Origin: Spirometra erinaceieuropaei
Lineage: Eukaryota > Platyhelminthes > Cestoda > Diphyllobothriidea > Diphyllobothriidae
DNA: 64,000 nt
Direction of reading: 5' to 3'
NCBI GenBank assembly: GCA_902702965.1
Contig: CACRXP010000045.1
Coordinates: 347,402-411,401, forward strand
The translations under genes were made by a program, and so were the position numbers. This document shows positions 52,511-64,000 of the stretch, piece after piece. The notes under the pieces were generated by a model. That model was not told where the DNA came from. It made no database searches and saw only the letters and a program-made list of their open reading frames with translations. How positions within the stretch are numbered: position 1 is the stretch's first letter; each line of letters opens with the position of its first letter.

Positions 52511-54011
52511 GCCCCTCTACCATAATAAACTAACTGTTCACGTGATTGAAAAGTCTTACTTTTGACTAAATATTGAGTTGTTCTAGAGCATTCTCTAGTT
52601 CCAGTATTTCGCGTTGGAACTTGACAGCAAGCACTTTGATTTTAAACTACTGTTCGCTTGTGTTTAGGAGTCTGTACTGTCGACGGGACACGGGTGCATG
52701 GTTAACTCTTATCGCTTTAACTGTGTTCACCCAAACAAGGGCAACCCATTAAATTGGCCATAGCGCTGAGCAGAACGCCAACTGAAGTATCCCTCCAGTC
52801 TGGACTGACAGGCCGATTGGGTCCAGTGGCTGATTTGAGTCCATTTTGTTGTTGTTGTTGTTTCCAGTTAAAACGCCCGTTTTTAAGATGGAGAAATTAA
52901 CCGCCAGCAGGCCTGCCGTTTCGGTGATGGGCGGGCAGCTTGCAGATCTGTCTACCCTGTGTCATATCTCCGTACGGCTGAGACAGCCAGCGTCGTGATG
53001 GTGGCAGACTTTGAAATGCTGGCAGGGAATAGGCAACAGCCCCCTTTCCTTCCGCCAACCCTCCGCCCTCCCTCCCCACCGTCTGATAATTTCAAGGGAT
53101 AAACACTAAACAAAACTCAGTTTGTGATCTTCCTAATCTATAAAGAAAAAACAGTATAAAAATGTGTTAAAACATGACATGTAAAGCTGTCGATGGACTC
53201 CGTTAAACGGAGGGGTGAGCTTTTTGTTTGCAAGATACGACTTTAGAGCTCAGTTGATGTAATGACCTTGTAAGGCGAGCTGAATGTCTATGATAATGTT
53301 CGCACGAAGAAATGAACAAATCGAGTTTTTGAAAGGTCCTTGAGGTGAACTAAAAAAAACAATATAGCGTTTATTCACATTTTATAAGATTTCGTAGTAC
53401 AGTTCTTTCTTTTTGCTCTTTTCCGTGTAAGTAGCAGTAAATTATATCGAACGCCTCGACGCTCTCAATAGCAGAAACAGTAGAACCACGGTAACCAATT
53501 GTGCTTTAGAATGAAGCACCCGAAAGTCGTTTTATTGACAGTAGAATAGGAAGTGTCAATAACGTTGCCTGACGTTGTTTAACGTGTGGATAAGACAAGA
53601 ATCGACTATGCAGATGAAATTTTCTGATTCGGCCGGCCTGTGAACGACAAGTTAAAAAACACTGTACAGCGACATTTTTCTGTCTGAATTAAGGTAGAAG
53701 GGTAGCGTGCAACGAAGTTTTTCTCTTTTCTCTGCTTGCTGAACAAATCGCAGAAAAATGGGCGATTGCTAATGGCGCCAGATTACGTCAGGAGAATTAC
53801 AGAAGGCTTTTCACGCTGGTTACTAAGTTAGGAAGAAGGCCAGAAAGACATCTTGTATAATCAAAGACCCCTTTCAGTTATGTCATGATGCTTTCCTGAG
53901 TCACGTGTTCCATTTATACCTACAACGTTCTCTATCTGTCACGCACGTGGGCTTCTCGTGAGACTTGATTAGAAATAAGCCAAGTCCTCTAGAAACGTAA
54001 CAAGGTTTAGT
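52511..54011. other. no gene recognised
   Basis: A (GTT)n tract at about 52843-52862. Short ORFs and nothing else. Confidence 0.4.
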
Positions 54012-55763
54012 ATGCAAATTTTTGAGAGTGGCTCCCCGGCTTGTCTTCAGACGCATGGAAAAGCTAAAAAATTAACTTTATTCGTACCTAACAAAAGAAT
54101 GAGCGAGTGGTTTGTGCCAATAGGCGTCGAGCGAATCCGACTTCCCAGTCGCAACTGCCTGTCCCTCGTTCCCCCTCGCACTTGAAAATTTTTCTAAGGC
54201 ATCCGCATCGATATACTTATTGGTGTTTGCTTCTAGGATCTCGTGAACCGCCTTTGTTGAGCAGGCCCCATGATGCGGGTATTCTCCAAACACATTTGTG
54301 TTCTATCTTCAGGTTGTGCATATCGACGTATGATAAATAGTATCTTCTCTTTGCCGCTAGTTGGTGTTCATGCATACGGGTGGAGGGATTTCTAGGCAGC
54401 GCAGTATATCATAATTGACTGCACAGATGTTAGGTAAAAACCTGAACACGTGCTTCGCCAGTATCCTGTCGTTGCATGACACAGCTGCAAGGGGTTCGGC
54501 CCACAAGTGGGTCCCCACCGTGCATTACCTCGCGAAGTCTAGTGGCATAAATGTAAATAAAGACACGACATCAAAGGCGACCATTATTACATGCACGGAA
54601 ACTGTGATTCGTCTCAATTTCTCTAGAAACTCTATACAGCTCTGAATGGAAGTTTCAAAGTCTCTCGTAAGTTGGTGGAGTTAGTGGGACATCCGCTTGA
54701 TAATTTCGTAATTGTGTGAACCGATTAATGATACTATCGGTCGCAATGGTACTTCAGTTTTGTGAACTTTCGGCAGTCCGTAGATCTTGGCAATGTTCGG
54801 TTTTGATTGTCTCAGCGGTTTTAAAATATCTCCTGACATTAACTTTATCAAAAGATGAACTCTGTCATTTCGTAGGTTCCGTAAGAAGAGGCTTGTAAGT
54901 TGAGTTATCTACCAAAAGTGCTAGCACCTTCTCGTTATAGCCTGATTTGTTCAAAATCGCAGTTAAGCCTCATTTGCCTGCAGGAATAATGGCAATGTTT
55001 TAGTCAGTCTTTTAATTCTCCATTTCTATCATTTTTTATGTGATCGAGTTGAAAAGTTATTCCGGCTTTTGAAGGCCCGTGCAGAACTGTTTCGGATTGC
55101 AAATCGTTCATCTTGCGCAAGGCCCACTTTTGATATAATGGACTCCAGTCTTACAAGGAAGTCCAAGTGATTGGAACCAGAACGATAATATTTCATTCCT
55201 CTAGAAAGTTCATTCTCTTCCGTTTCTGTTAGGATTTTCGAGAGCAGGTTAACTATCTTCGACGCAGACTTCTGATTTGTCTAAGCTTGCTAAGAAATGA
55301 TCATTCCTTTGTTGTCTTACATCTTCCTCTTCTTTTCTAGTTCAGTCCCCGATATGTAGGCGATCGTTTCGTTTACGGATTCATCTCGATGCGAGGGAAG
55401 ACTATCACGGCAAAACGTTATATATTGTTCCTCAGAAATTGGAAATTTCTGAAGTCAGCAATAAGCATCACTTAGAAAAGCATTAAGCATGCTTTATCCT
55501 TAACGAGACGCAATTTGATATCCTAGGGCAAATTTTACGGCAGGCATTACTCGCAATGGTATTGGTAGAATCTTTTTGTCCCGGCACTTGTGTAGAAATG
55601 ATAATTGTTCACGCACAATTTCTTCCATTATCTTCCTTAAAGTAAAACGTTGCGATCGTAATGCATACGTATAAATTGAAAGGCAGTCACGCCTGCAGAG
55701 GTTAGTGGTGATTTTGGTGACATTAAATAAGACCGTTCTGCAGAAAATACAAGGAAACCACAT
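54012..55763 (-). pseudogene. PLE-2 copy: reverse transcriptase, endonuclease tail and terminus
   Basis: Minus strand, 5' to 3'. LSFLHKCRDKKILPIPLR (N-terminal region, about 55610-55550); LGYQIASR; SSARAFK and NIAIIPAGK (matching the VVPADKG region); IYGLPKVHKTEVPLRPIVS; LIGSHNYEIIKR; FDVVSLFTFMP (motif A, about 54560). Motifs B and C are absent, so an internal deletion leads straight to the endonuclease tail: RMHEHQLAAKRRYYLSY-like and HGACSTKAVHEILEANT (54400-54078). A hammerhead-like terminus follows at 54055-54012 (CTGAAGA kept, GAAA changed to CAAA). Canonical order reverse transcriptase, endonuclease, terminal repeat. Many stops; non-functional. Confidence 0.65.
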
Positions 55764-58700
55764 TCATCTGGTGGGCAACAAGAGCAGAACTAAATCATTT
55801 TATTGGCCAAACTTTCACCCTACTCGGACGTCTTAAAAGTCCGAAATGAGCAGAAATAACAGACGCACAGAGGCCGCAGGGTTTTGAACCGGTGTCTCCT
55901 ACAAAAGCACAACTCCCGTACTCTCATCGGATCATCGCAATCAAAGCAGTAATCACTCAGGCGGCCATGACCAAGTCGTTAACATCGGAGTGGGCGAAAT
56001 GATTCCTTCTTTACAATCTTCCGTCCATCTCCCTCAACCCCCGCTACTAATATCCCTGCCGCGGGGAAGCCCTGGTACTGGTCGGTGAGGAAGGGATCAC
56101 TGTGGCTATCGATCGATCGATCGATTCTGCAGCAGCTTTTGACCCACTCGACTGTCAGTCGCCACAAAAATTTCGGGCTCGTCAAACTCATAGGTGTGGC
56201 CAAGTCTTGTCGAGTGAAACGCTGCCACGACTGGAGTAATTGCGTGACTGCTTGTCACCCGTTCGTTGCTGACGTAATCTTACCTCCCATCCAGTGCATT
56301 GCTTCGCCATCGCCTAAACGACCCATTGCAGCGAAAAGAAGGAAATAATAATTTGGTCTTACAGATACGATTTGTAGGCTTTTGATAAATAACCCCAGAT
56401 GAGCCTATAAAATCGTGGATTTTCTATTAATTGTTTTTCTCCACAAATAAGCATTCTGAAGACAAAATCATTACGGCATTTCAAATTTCTGAACGTCCTT
56501 TCACGCCAGTATGACACCAAATCTGGCGCAGTTCTGGAATCCTCTGGACACACGAAATGCCGTTTATTTTACGCAGTCCTCAAACTACTGAATGTATTAC
56601 TAGCAACATAACTTGGACAGAGGTATAGCTACCCATGAATTAAAGATAGCCTTACGCTTGACTTGACTTGACTTCAATCCTACCCTTAGCTTTCCTAAAC
56701 ACAAACCCCTGTAATTTAACACCAAGTAACCTGTAATCCGGGGAGGTACTTATAAACATGTCCTATCGCAAAGTACTCTATATTCAGAACAAAGAAGTTA
56801 GACTATACGCAGTCTCCAAACAACGACTTCAGACGGTGAATTTGCAACGCTTTTGTTCCCGAAAATTCTAGGCGAATACGCAGTCGCTGTAATAATTATT
56901 GTTGCTGAGCTACCAAAATGCATGACATTTAGCGGCAAGGTTATGGTTTGCGGCCGGGATCACTTACTGCGGGGAGTATTTGTGTCGAGAAAAAGAGCTG
57001 AACATCGAAGAACTTTGTCGTATCACAAATCTGTATCCTTCATATTGTCGCTAATTAAAAAGGGACACGATTTTTTGCATTTAATGTTAACACTAAATCA
57101 ATTTAACGCCTCCTTGTAGGCATGCTCAAAAAGCTATTGCATTGCAGTACTTCCGTCAACTACCTTCAAGCATCTGCATCACCCTAACGCAACAGCCACC
57201 GCGAGGTCTTTCCATTCCTTTCTCTGATATGTGCACATTTATGTCACCAGGTATTTCCTCTTAGCACAATTGCTCCCCAGATTGAGCGACTCTGATTCCG
57301 NNNNNNNNNNNNNNNNNNNNNNNNNNNNNNNNNNNNNNNNNNNNNNNNNNNNNNNNNNNNNNNNNAGCCACGTCCTCCACTGAACATGGATGTACGCACC
57401 GAATATAAGCGCCGCCGTCTCTTCTCAAATTCCTCCCTTACTACTAACTAAAAACAAGCGTCTACTTTGGTAGCTTTCCTTCATTTTTCCGTCTCACTTC
57501 TCACCAACCACTGTCACGAATAATTGAGTCGACAAAAGATATCGCTTTGATCAAAACCTACTGGCGCTTTACCAGCGCGTACGTACTCATCAACAACTGC
57601 TGAACATTTGGTCTGGCCTTAGCCAACGCCTCGCTGGCAAATGCAGCATCCGAGCACCTCATAAAATGGATTCTGGAAAGGAATGTGGACGGTGCCGCTA
57701 ATACCGAATTCGCATCAAGATACTGGCTGGTCATCCTACACTTCTCTGCCGATACCACTATACTAGTACCGTCTGGGCTTCCTTAGTCGTCCAAAGTTAA
57801 AGCCTACACTGTTATTCCGCCCGGTTAGCGCTTGAATGCGGTTGGAAATGCTTCGATGTGCACAGAGAAGAGATGTGAAAACTGGAGGTTTTTGACTATC
57901 GCAGAATAGGGATAATTTTAAGGTTTACGTGCCCCAACCTGCTCTCGAAAGAGATGGTCCACATCGACCTCAGCGAAAACTCGAAAATACACCAGGCCGT
58001 ATTTCATCTGCAGTCGAAGAGGTCAGCTAAAAACCGAACTCGATATTCCCACTTCTCATCATGATGAAGGTTTTGGATTTCATCCACCCGCGCTGTCGTT
58101 ATGCCCTTCCCATTTACCTGAACAACTCAAACGGTTAAGAGGAGACTCGCGAGTTGTTGGCTTTACAGTCCAACACAAATAGCCAAAAGGTGGTTTTTGG
58201 CTTAGAATGGCAGATATCAAGAGACAATTTAGCGAGCATACGTAAGCGTTCGATAAACTCTCATTAAACCTATAAATTTATATTGCCTTCGAAATGATTA
58301 AAAGGAAAATATGGGCAAGCAGAAGTTATTCTCTACCTGGGTTTTGCGGGGAGGGTCTGGGTGGATGAGGTGGAAAGCAAAATTATCATCAGTGTCAGAA
58401 GCAAGAAGGGAATGGTGTGCACTGGACGGGTAATTATACGCGAGCGGCTGGCATGATGGCATTGGCCAATGCTACCTGTGGGGCCTGCACGAAGTTCTTT
58501 TGTGCGCATAGAACTGGTTGGTATAGCCAGATTGCAACCGCCTCTGCTGTTGCCAACAGACGCTGTCCAAGTGATTCTGGATAGCTTGACGGACCTTGTA
58601 AATCACTCGGAGTGCCTATCCGACATCTACACAGTGATCTGTGTCTACCACGTGGGCGAGAATAGAGCTGTTGACGTTCTTTATTTGTTTTTTATCTCAT

Positions 58701-58989
58701 CCACCCAGGCCCTTCACCCCCCCTCCTCCCAAATCCCAGCTACAGAATAAATTTTGCTTGTCCGCATTTTCCTTTTAATCACTCCGACAGCAATATAAAT
58801 GTCTATGCCTGATGAGAATTTATTGAAAGCTTACGTAGCCTCGCCAAATTGTCTTCTGAATTCTTCAATGGGACTTTTCGCAATTCAAAATGACAGATTT
58901 TTTAAAGGGTATGCTGTCCAATGAATGTTGCTTGATAGCCGCAACGTGCCGGTTTACCCTCGTGATTTTTATCAAGCAATATCAGGCCA
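55764..58989. other. no gene recognised; contains an assembly gap
   Basis: N run at 57301-57365. A (TCGA)n tract lies at about 56108-56125. A box-B-like CGGTTCAAAACCC (minus, near 55888) lacks a good box A and is not called. Small ORFs (66-93 codons) are unassigned. Confidence 0.4.
57301..57365. other. assembly gap (65 N)
   Basis: Run of N; true length unknown. Confidence 0.95.
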
Positions 58990-59660
58990 CTTATCCACCA
59001 GTGCGGCAATCACTAGCAGCTCCGCAATGGCAGTCGACTAAACATTCCCCGACCTATCCTGCATACACTGCGCCAACACATTCACCTCGGACGTCAGCCT
59101 GGTGGACCACTAGCAAATCCGTTTTACAGGCACTGGCCAATACGTGTCTGAGCACCATTACACACCAGACACCATCACCTCAGCTGTCCGACTGCCCTCG
59201 CCCATTCAGCCATCCCATGGGCCTATTCGGTCACATGCGCCTCCACAAAAATCTCCGTAGACATGACCACATCATCACACATTCCCCCGTCAACGCATCC
59301 ACCTCCGACACGACCCCCCCCCAACATGTCATATCCCAACCACCTCTTGCGTAAGTGGGAAGTGTGCTCCTCGGCTGCATGTGAGATCCGGACAGACTAT
59401 CAGCCTTCGTGTAAAATCCTGATGTGTGTTCGCGGGGGGCTAGTCGTGTGGCGGGCACGCGCAGGCGAGATGCTTTGGGCTCTCCCCATTACCTCTACCA
59501 ATCTCACAATTGATTCGCCGGCTTGGACAGTCGAGCGGTGCAGGGGCTGCGGTCGAGTGAATAATTAGACGGTCCTAACGCGTAATCACTGTAACCAATC
59601 CGACACACTTGAGACTATCACGGTACGCTAAAAGCCATGGCTTGGAATGTTGTCAAACGA
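58990..59660 (+). pseudogene. zinc-finger tail of a LINE, plus 3' UTR
   Basis: Plus-strand finger CIHCANTFTSDVSLVDH, where the GLVGHLRI consensus has decayed. It is followed, after a stop and a frameshift, by CPRPFSHPMGLFGHMRLHKNLR and a stop near 59262. Downstream (to about 59660) is the 3' UTR-like region including CTTGCGTAAGTGGGAAGTGTG and the TATCACGGTACGCTAAAAGCC motif shared in reverse with 19.3 kb. No reverse transcriptase: 5' truncated. Confidence 0.55.
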
Positions 59661-59815
59661 CTCCTCAACTCAGGCCACCGGTCAGCCTAGTTGTGCGCCC
59701 GCGTGGCGAGACCGACTGGTTGACGGACGGTGAGACTGTAACAACTCATTCTCAAGGTGGCCTCCATGGCATTCTCGCTCGGTGTAATACCACCTGGTGT
59801 AGTAGCACGCGCTTA

Positions 59816-60818
59816 CAGTAGGTGGGCTAATTCATAAAATGTCAACAGATATTCTGAAATGCGTTTTCGTTTTGAAAAGTTTAATTAATTAGCATTGTAA
59901 AAAAATCATCGTCAGCATAATTTGATGATAATTCAGTTACCTCAGGATGCCAGCTTTCGAATGAACTTCCTTTTGGCTGCATCTAAAAACCATACTCTGT
60001 AGCAATTGACTACTTAGGTAGCAAGCATTTTTCACATTCATTTTAGATGCTCTTAAAGATTCAATTATATCTCATGGAAAACATGCATAAAAATATTAAT
60101 TCCTTTCTCATTCAGTAGAAAACTACGTCTCCTTTCAATTTTACACTCGAAGGAAGGGTACAATTCAGTTTTAAACGTTTCTTATTCTGAGATTTTTTAA
60201 TACCGTGAAATGGCCCTTCATAAAACGTCATGTCTCTGCATTTACCAATTTGGCGTGTTAAGTTAACAATGTTGATCAAATCCACTGCTTAATTTTATGA
60301 ACCCCATATAATGTCCTCTTAATACGGTAAAGGAATTTATGCTTTTCCGTACGCGGAAATTATATGTCTTGTAGTTTGGGAACCCTGAATGCAATTGTGA
60401 CGGCAGGTCGGTTTCAAAATTATTCGGAAATTAAAAAGGTTTTGTAAAACCAAATTACACCCTTCCTTCGGGAATAGAATTAGAAGAAGAAGAAGAAGAA
60501 GACATAATTTTTTACAGAATGAGAAAAAGAATGATATTTTTTATACACGTTTTCTATGAAATATAGTTGACTTTCTAAGGACATCGAAAATCGATGAGAA
60601 AAATGCATGCTATATATGTAGGCATTTTTTACAGAGTGTAGTTTTTGCATGCAGCCGGAATGAAGTTTGTTCGAAAGCCGGCGCTCTGAAGTAACTGACT
60701 TATTATTAGGAATATGCTGCAGGCTGATTAGTTTTACAACACTACTTAAGTAATCCTTTTAAACCAGAAACGCATTACGGAATTTCGACTGACATTTCAT
60801 GAGTTAGCCCACTTACTG
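59816..60818. mobile_element. TIR element copy 4 (complete, ~1.0 kb)
   Basis: Left end TA-CAGTAGGTGGGCTAA-TTCATAAAATGTC, right end CATTTCATGAGTTAGCCC-ACTTACTG-TA: inverted termini with a TA on each side. The arms extend several hundred bp with interruptions, e.g. CTTAGGTAGC against GCTATATATGTAGGC and GAAGGAAGGGT against ACCCTTCCTTCGGG. A (GAA)n tract lies at 60484-60503. No transposase. The best copy for defining the family. Confidence 0.7.
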
Positions 60819-60854
60819 TAGGTGCCGGTTTTCGTCGCGCCAGCCGCATGCGCC

Positions 60855-61035
60855 ATCTTCCGCTTAAGGTCTCCTTGACTCGGTTATGCCATTGGCCCGG
60901 GTGTAGGAGAGAGAGTGCGATTGATGCTGCGCTAGTTTATCATCACTATGATATAATTCACGCGCAAGTCACCGTCCATGCTCCCACCCTACTGTGGAGC
61001 ACATGGTAGGCATCGTCGTTGAACTGTCACTTGGC
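60855..61035 (-). repeat. repeat B fragment
   Basis: GAGTGCGATTGATGCTGCGC, CGCGCAAGTCACCGTCC, GTGGAGCACATGG and CGTTGAACTGTC in order, as at 24.2 and 44.5 kb. Confidence 0.5.
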
Positions 61036-61039
61036 GTGA

Positions 61040-61600
61040 GCAAAAGGAGGGAGACGTTTCGCATTCACACTCGGGTCTATCATCAGAAACAGCTTCGGTA
61101 CCGCTACTGGACGCGCAGGTGGTGTGGTATCTCTAGTCTGCAGCGGACGTGTAGCCGCATGCTGATCATATTTAGCAGCTCCCAAAAATGATCGTGTTTG
61201 GCGCGAGTAAGGCTTGGACACCACAGTTTCATCACGCATATTTATTTTTGACGTGGTAATTATTCGGTAGATCGGCTCGTTGATACAGATGCTGGGAGCA
61301 GCGTTCGTCTGCCCACTCGCCGTATGGCTAATTATACTGCCCAGACCAAATCTCCAATCTAAGTACAGAGGGGGGGCGGGGGACATTGCGCTTGATAACA
61401 TACGAGGAAACGGAGAACCCGAATCAAAGAGATCGTGACTCACGCGGCTCTTAGCCCTCGCAAGAATTTCAACCAATTGAACTTTGGTGCAGTAGGGCGT
61501 AGCTAGAGAACCTACGTCAGTTCTCCTCACCGCTGCGGCATGTTCTGTATCTGCATACAGATAAATCATTAGTTTTCCCCGTAACTGCACTAGATCTGAT
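61040..61600 (-). pseudogene. PLE-1 C-terminal fragment with hammerhead terminus
   Basis: The minus-strand 187-codon frame (61590-61027) contains TEHAAAVRRTDVGSLATP, VQLVEILARAKSRVSHDLFDS and YLDWRFGLGSIISHTASGQT, matching the region after the GIY-YIG core and the C-terminal tail of PLE-1. The YVGET part upstream is lost (5' truncation near 61600). The open frame runs on into the non-coding terminus, so its length overstates the coding content. The terminus carries a hammerhead block with intact core. Confidence 0.55.
61053..61090 (-). ncRNA. hammerhead-like motif, PLE-1
   Basis: Minus strand: CTGATGA (61086-61080), GAAAC and GTC at the far end, with the GAGTGTGAAT remnant of helix II between. 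Core intact and ACGT palindrome kept, but helix II and stem I pair poorly. Confidence 0.45.
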
Positions 61601-61789
61601 AAACGAAAACGGACGCCTATTGCGGTAAATTTAGGTTTTTTGTCTCATTACTCGTTCTAACTCCTCCTGCATAACTCCATTTTGGAAGTTCTCCATAGTT
61701 GCGAAAATGTCCACAGAAGAATTAAGAAAGTTAGTTGGCAAACAGACATCTCATTGATTACCGATATCCCTGAAGCCCCAATTGTATTA

Positions 61790-62521
61790 CCTGAAGAACA
61801 TGCCTTAAAATATTTATTTTTTGTTCACTCAGAAGATAGTTACGTCGTCTTCCAATTTTATACTCGAAGAAGGGACGTAATTCGGTCTTAAAAAGTTTTT
61901 AGTTGTGGGAATTTTAAATACCGTGAAAGGGCCGTTCATAAAGCCTCATGTCTCTGCATTTACCATTGTGGCTTGTAAAGTTAACAATATGGATCAAATC
62001 CACTACTCAATTTTATAACCCTATATAGTCCTCCTTTATTACCGTAGAGAAATGTGTGGTTTTGCTTACGCGGAAAATATACGGCTTGTAGTTTGGAAAC
62101 CCTGAATCCAAGTGTAACGACAGTGGCGGTTCAAAGTAATTCGGAATTTAAAAGTTTTAAAAGTAGGATATTACCTTTCCTTCGTGTGTAGAATTGGAAG
62201 AAGACGTAATGGCCTACTGGATGAGTAAAAGAATAAATATTTCTATGCATTTTTCCCAGAAAATATAATTGAATTTTTTAGGACACGAAAAATCTATAAG
62301 AAAACTGCACGCTACTTAAGTAGTCATTTTTTGTGGAGGATAGTTCTTGCATGCAGTCTGAAGGACATTCGTTCAAAAGCCGACATCATGTTATAACCGA
62401 AATATTATAGAATAATGTTTCAAACTAGCCAGTTTTAAAAACCTACCTAATTAAACTTTCCGATACGAAAACGAACGTAGGAGTTTCGGTTTACATTTTA
62501 TGAGTAAGCCCACCGACCGTA
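61790..62521. mobile_element. TIR element copy 5, left end missing
   Basis: Internal landmarks TTACGTCGTCTTCCAATTTTA, CCGTGAAAGGGCCGTTCATAAA and GAAACCCTGAATCCAAGTG; right end TTACATTTTATGAGTAAGCCC and GACCGTA. The left ~200 bp of the family are absent. Confidence 0.55.
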
Positions 62522-62889
62522 CATGACAAGTGCTTTTATCGAACTACGCGCAGATGTACTAGCTTAAGGTCCGGACACATGCTTCGTCAATACCTTCGCT
62601 TCCGCAGCTTCCTCTTTCTCTTTCTCAAATGCGAGTGATTAGGTCTTCCAAATTTTCCTCAGCGTTTCACGTGCTGAGTTCTCATATTTGGACCCCAGAA
62701 ATATATATACTCTCTTCATCATTTCGCGAAGAAACGGAAGCAGTAGAGAGGACGAGTTCATGGACCAAATTTTATTTGTGCTGACGTTCCAGAACCTCTT
62801 TCACTTTCATAATTAACGTTTTGTGATTGCTGCTCCCGCTGGTCTTGAGTTACCCAGTCTTGCCGCCCTCCTCGGCCAGACCAGCATCA

Positions 62890-63000
62890 CCAATGTCCAT
62901 ACAACTCTGATGATGTAAGTGAGGACGTTTCCGAAATGTTGGTACAAATATAATTTGGTTCGTGAACTCGTTCTTGTTCCTTCGTTTTCTTCGCCAGATG
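62890..63000 (+). repeat. PLE-4-type terminus with hammerhead-like motif
   Basis: Solo terminus without coding sequence. The hammerhead-like block spans 62904-62948: core CTGATGA (62907-62913), GAAA (62933-62936), then TGTT. The four bases ATGT can self-pair with G-U wobbles. Helix II is short (GGA/TCC near the top). Downstream GGTACAAATATAATTTGG and GAACTCGTTCTTG differ from the other families, so this is a fourth type. Confidence 0.45.
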
Positions 63001-63050
63001 ATATAAACGATAAGATATCTGGACATCCAATCTTTGCGCAAATACATATA

Positions 63051-64000
63051 TACATTAGATGGGCTAGATCATGAAACGTCAACCGAAATTCCGAAATGCG
63101 TTTTCGTTTCGAAAAGATTAATTAAGAGAGGTTGCAAAAATAATCATTATGCAGCGTAATTCTAAAATAATTTAGTTACCTCAGGATGCCAGCTTTTTAA
63201 AGAACTACTTTGAAGCAACATGTAAAAATCATACTGTATAGCAAATGACTAAGTATGTAGCATGCATTTTTCCCATTCATTTTACATGCTCTTAAATATT
63301 GGATCATATCTTATGGAAAACATGCATAAATATATTCATTCTTGTACCCAATCATAGAAAATGACGTCTCATTCCAATTTTATATTCAAAGTAAGGGAAC
63401 AATTCGGTCTTAAAAAGTTTCTAATTGTTAGCTTTTTTAATACCGTGAAATGGTCCTTCATAAAACGTCATGGCTCCGCATTTACCAATATCGCTTGTAA
63501 AGTTACTAATATGGCTCAATTCCACTGATACATTTTATGAACCACATGTGACCTCCACTTAATACCGTAGAGGAATGTATGGCTTTCTGTACTCGGAGAA
63601 TACATGGCTTATGGTTTGGAAACCCTGAATGCAAGTGTAACGGCAGGTATGGTTCAAAATTATTCGGGAATTGGAAAAGTTTGATAAAAACATAAATATC
63701 TTCTTACTTTGAGTAAAAAATTTGAAAAAGACGCAATTTTCTCCGGAACTAATAAAAAATGAATTTTTGTGCATGTGGACTTTTAAGGGCATCGTAAATC
63801 ACTGAAAAAAATTTATGTTACTTAATTAGATATTTGTTACGGAGTATAGTTTTTGCATGCAAGCGAAAAGAGATTCGTTCGAAAGCCGGCATTATGCGGT
63901 AACTGAATTATCATCGAATTACGCTGCATAATGAGTATTTTTACAACCCTACCTAATTAATTTCTTCGAACCGAAAGCGCTTCTCAGAATTTCGGTTGAC
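63051..64000. mobile_element. TIR element copy 6, cut by window end
   Basis: Left end CATTAGATGGGCTAGATCATGAAACGTC; the copy runs with all family landmarks to AGAATTTCGGTTGAC at the window end, about 30 bp short of the expected right terminus. No transposase ORF. Confidence 0.65.

Noticed and set aside
55875..55962. tRNA-like sequence on the minus strand
   Set aside because: A box-B-like CGGTTCAAAACCC exists but box A and a closed acceptor stem are missing; at most an old SINE head.
61027..61590. 187-codon ORF as an intact gene
   Set aside because: Only its first part matches the PLE-1 C-terminus; the rest is open by chance through the non-coding terminus.

Overview
The window looks like repeat-dominated intergenic or intronic DNA of a flatworm. 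The best guess is a diphyllobothriid-type tapeworm. This rests on decayed non-LTR retrotransposons whose reverse transcriptase runs into C2H2 zinc fingers with the recurring GEPVPGAPTYT and MGLFGHMRIH phrases, which I associate with tapeworm genomes, and on several families of Penelope-like elements (PLEs). No rRNA, no functional tRNA, no CRISPR array and no convincing host gene was found. There is one weak candidate secreted-protein exon at 39.3 kb. Two assembly gaps are present (46145-46218 and 57301-57365).

Layout. 0.5-5 kb: several PLE family 1 pieces, mostly in inverted (snap-back) form. 6-11.7 kb: a tRNA-derived SINE, a head-to-head pair of satellite monomers, a 977-bp terminal-inverted-repeat (TIR) element and a tandem array of ~340-bp monomers. 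12.8-15.6 kb: a second tRNA-like SINE and more PLE termini. 18.8-20.3 kb: a ~400-bp interspersed repeat (repeat B) next to the 3' end of the zinc-finger LINE. 22.7-23.8 kb: a PLE with its GIY-YIG domain. 28.6-29.2 kb: a different LINE. 29.9-36.6 kb: three PLE families in a row. 40.7-41.7 kb: a PLE-like foldback and a full SINE. 43.4-49.3 kb: repeat B copies and the longest zinc-finger LINE, itself interrupted by a PLE hairpin. 49.9-51.2 kb and 59.8-64 kb: copies of the ~1-kb TIR element. 54-55.8 kb: a PLE with reverse transcriptase and endonuclease remnants. The rest is unassigned, mostly AT-rich sequence.

The unifying observation is an unusual density of hammerhead-ribozyme (HHR) motifs in three unrelated settings: (i) the termini of at least three, probably five, PLE families; (ii) a tRNA-derived SINE, where a 45-nt motif has an intact core in four copies and shows two compensatory changes in stem I; (iii) a ~340-bp tandem repeat resembling a retrozyme or the schistosome Sm-alpha satellite. 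In nearly all of them the segment that should form stem III is a self-complementary 4- or 8-mer with no loop, which points to a dimeric or very small stem III. A second pattern is that five PLE insertions consist of inverted copies of the terminus and are each bracketed by an 8-15 bp target-site duplication, so the inverted structure integrated as one unit.

How the parts may work together (inference): PLE-encoded reverse transcriptase plus GIY-YIG endonuclease would mobilise PLE RNAs processed by the terminal ribozymes, and the ribozyme-bearing SINE and satellite are candidate non-autonomous riders on the same machinery. All coding copies here are broken, so any activity would come from copies elsewhere in the genome. 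Everything was read by eye; no alignment, folding or database search was run.
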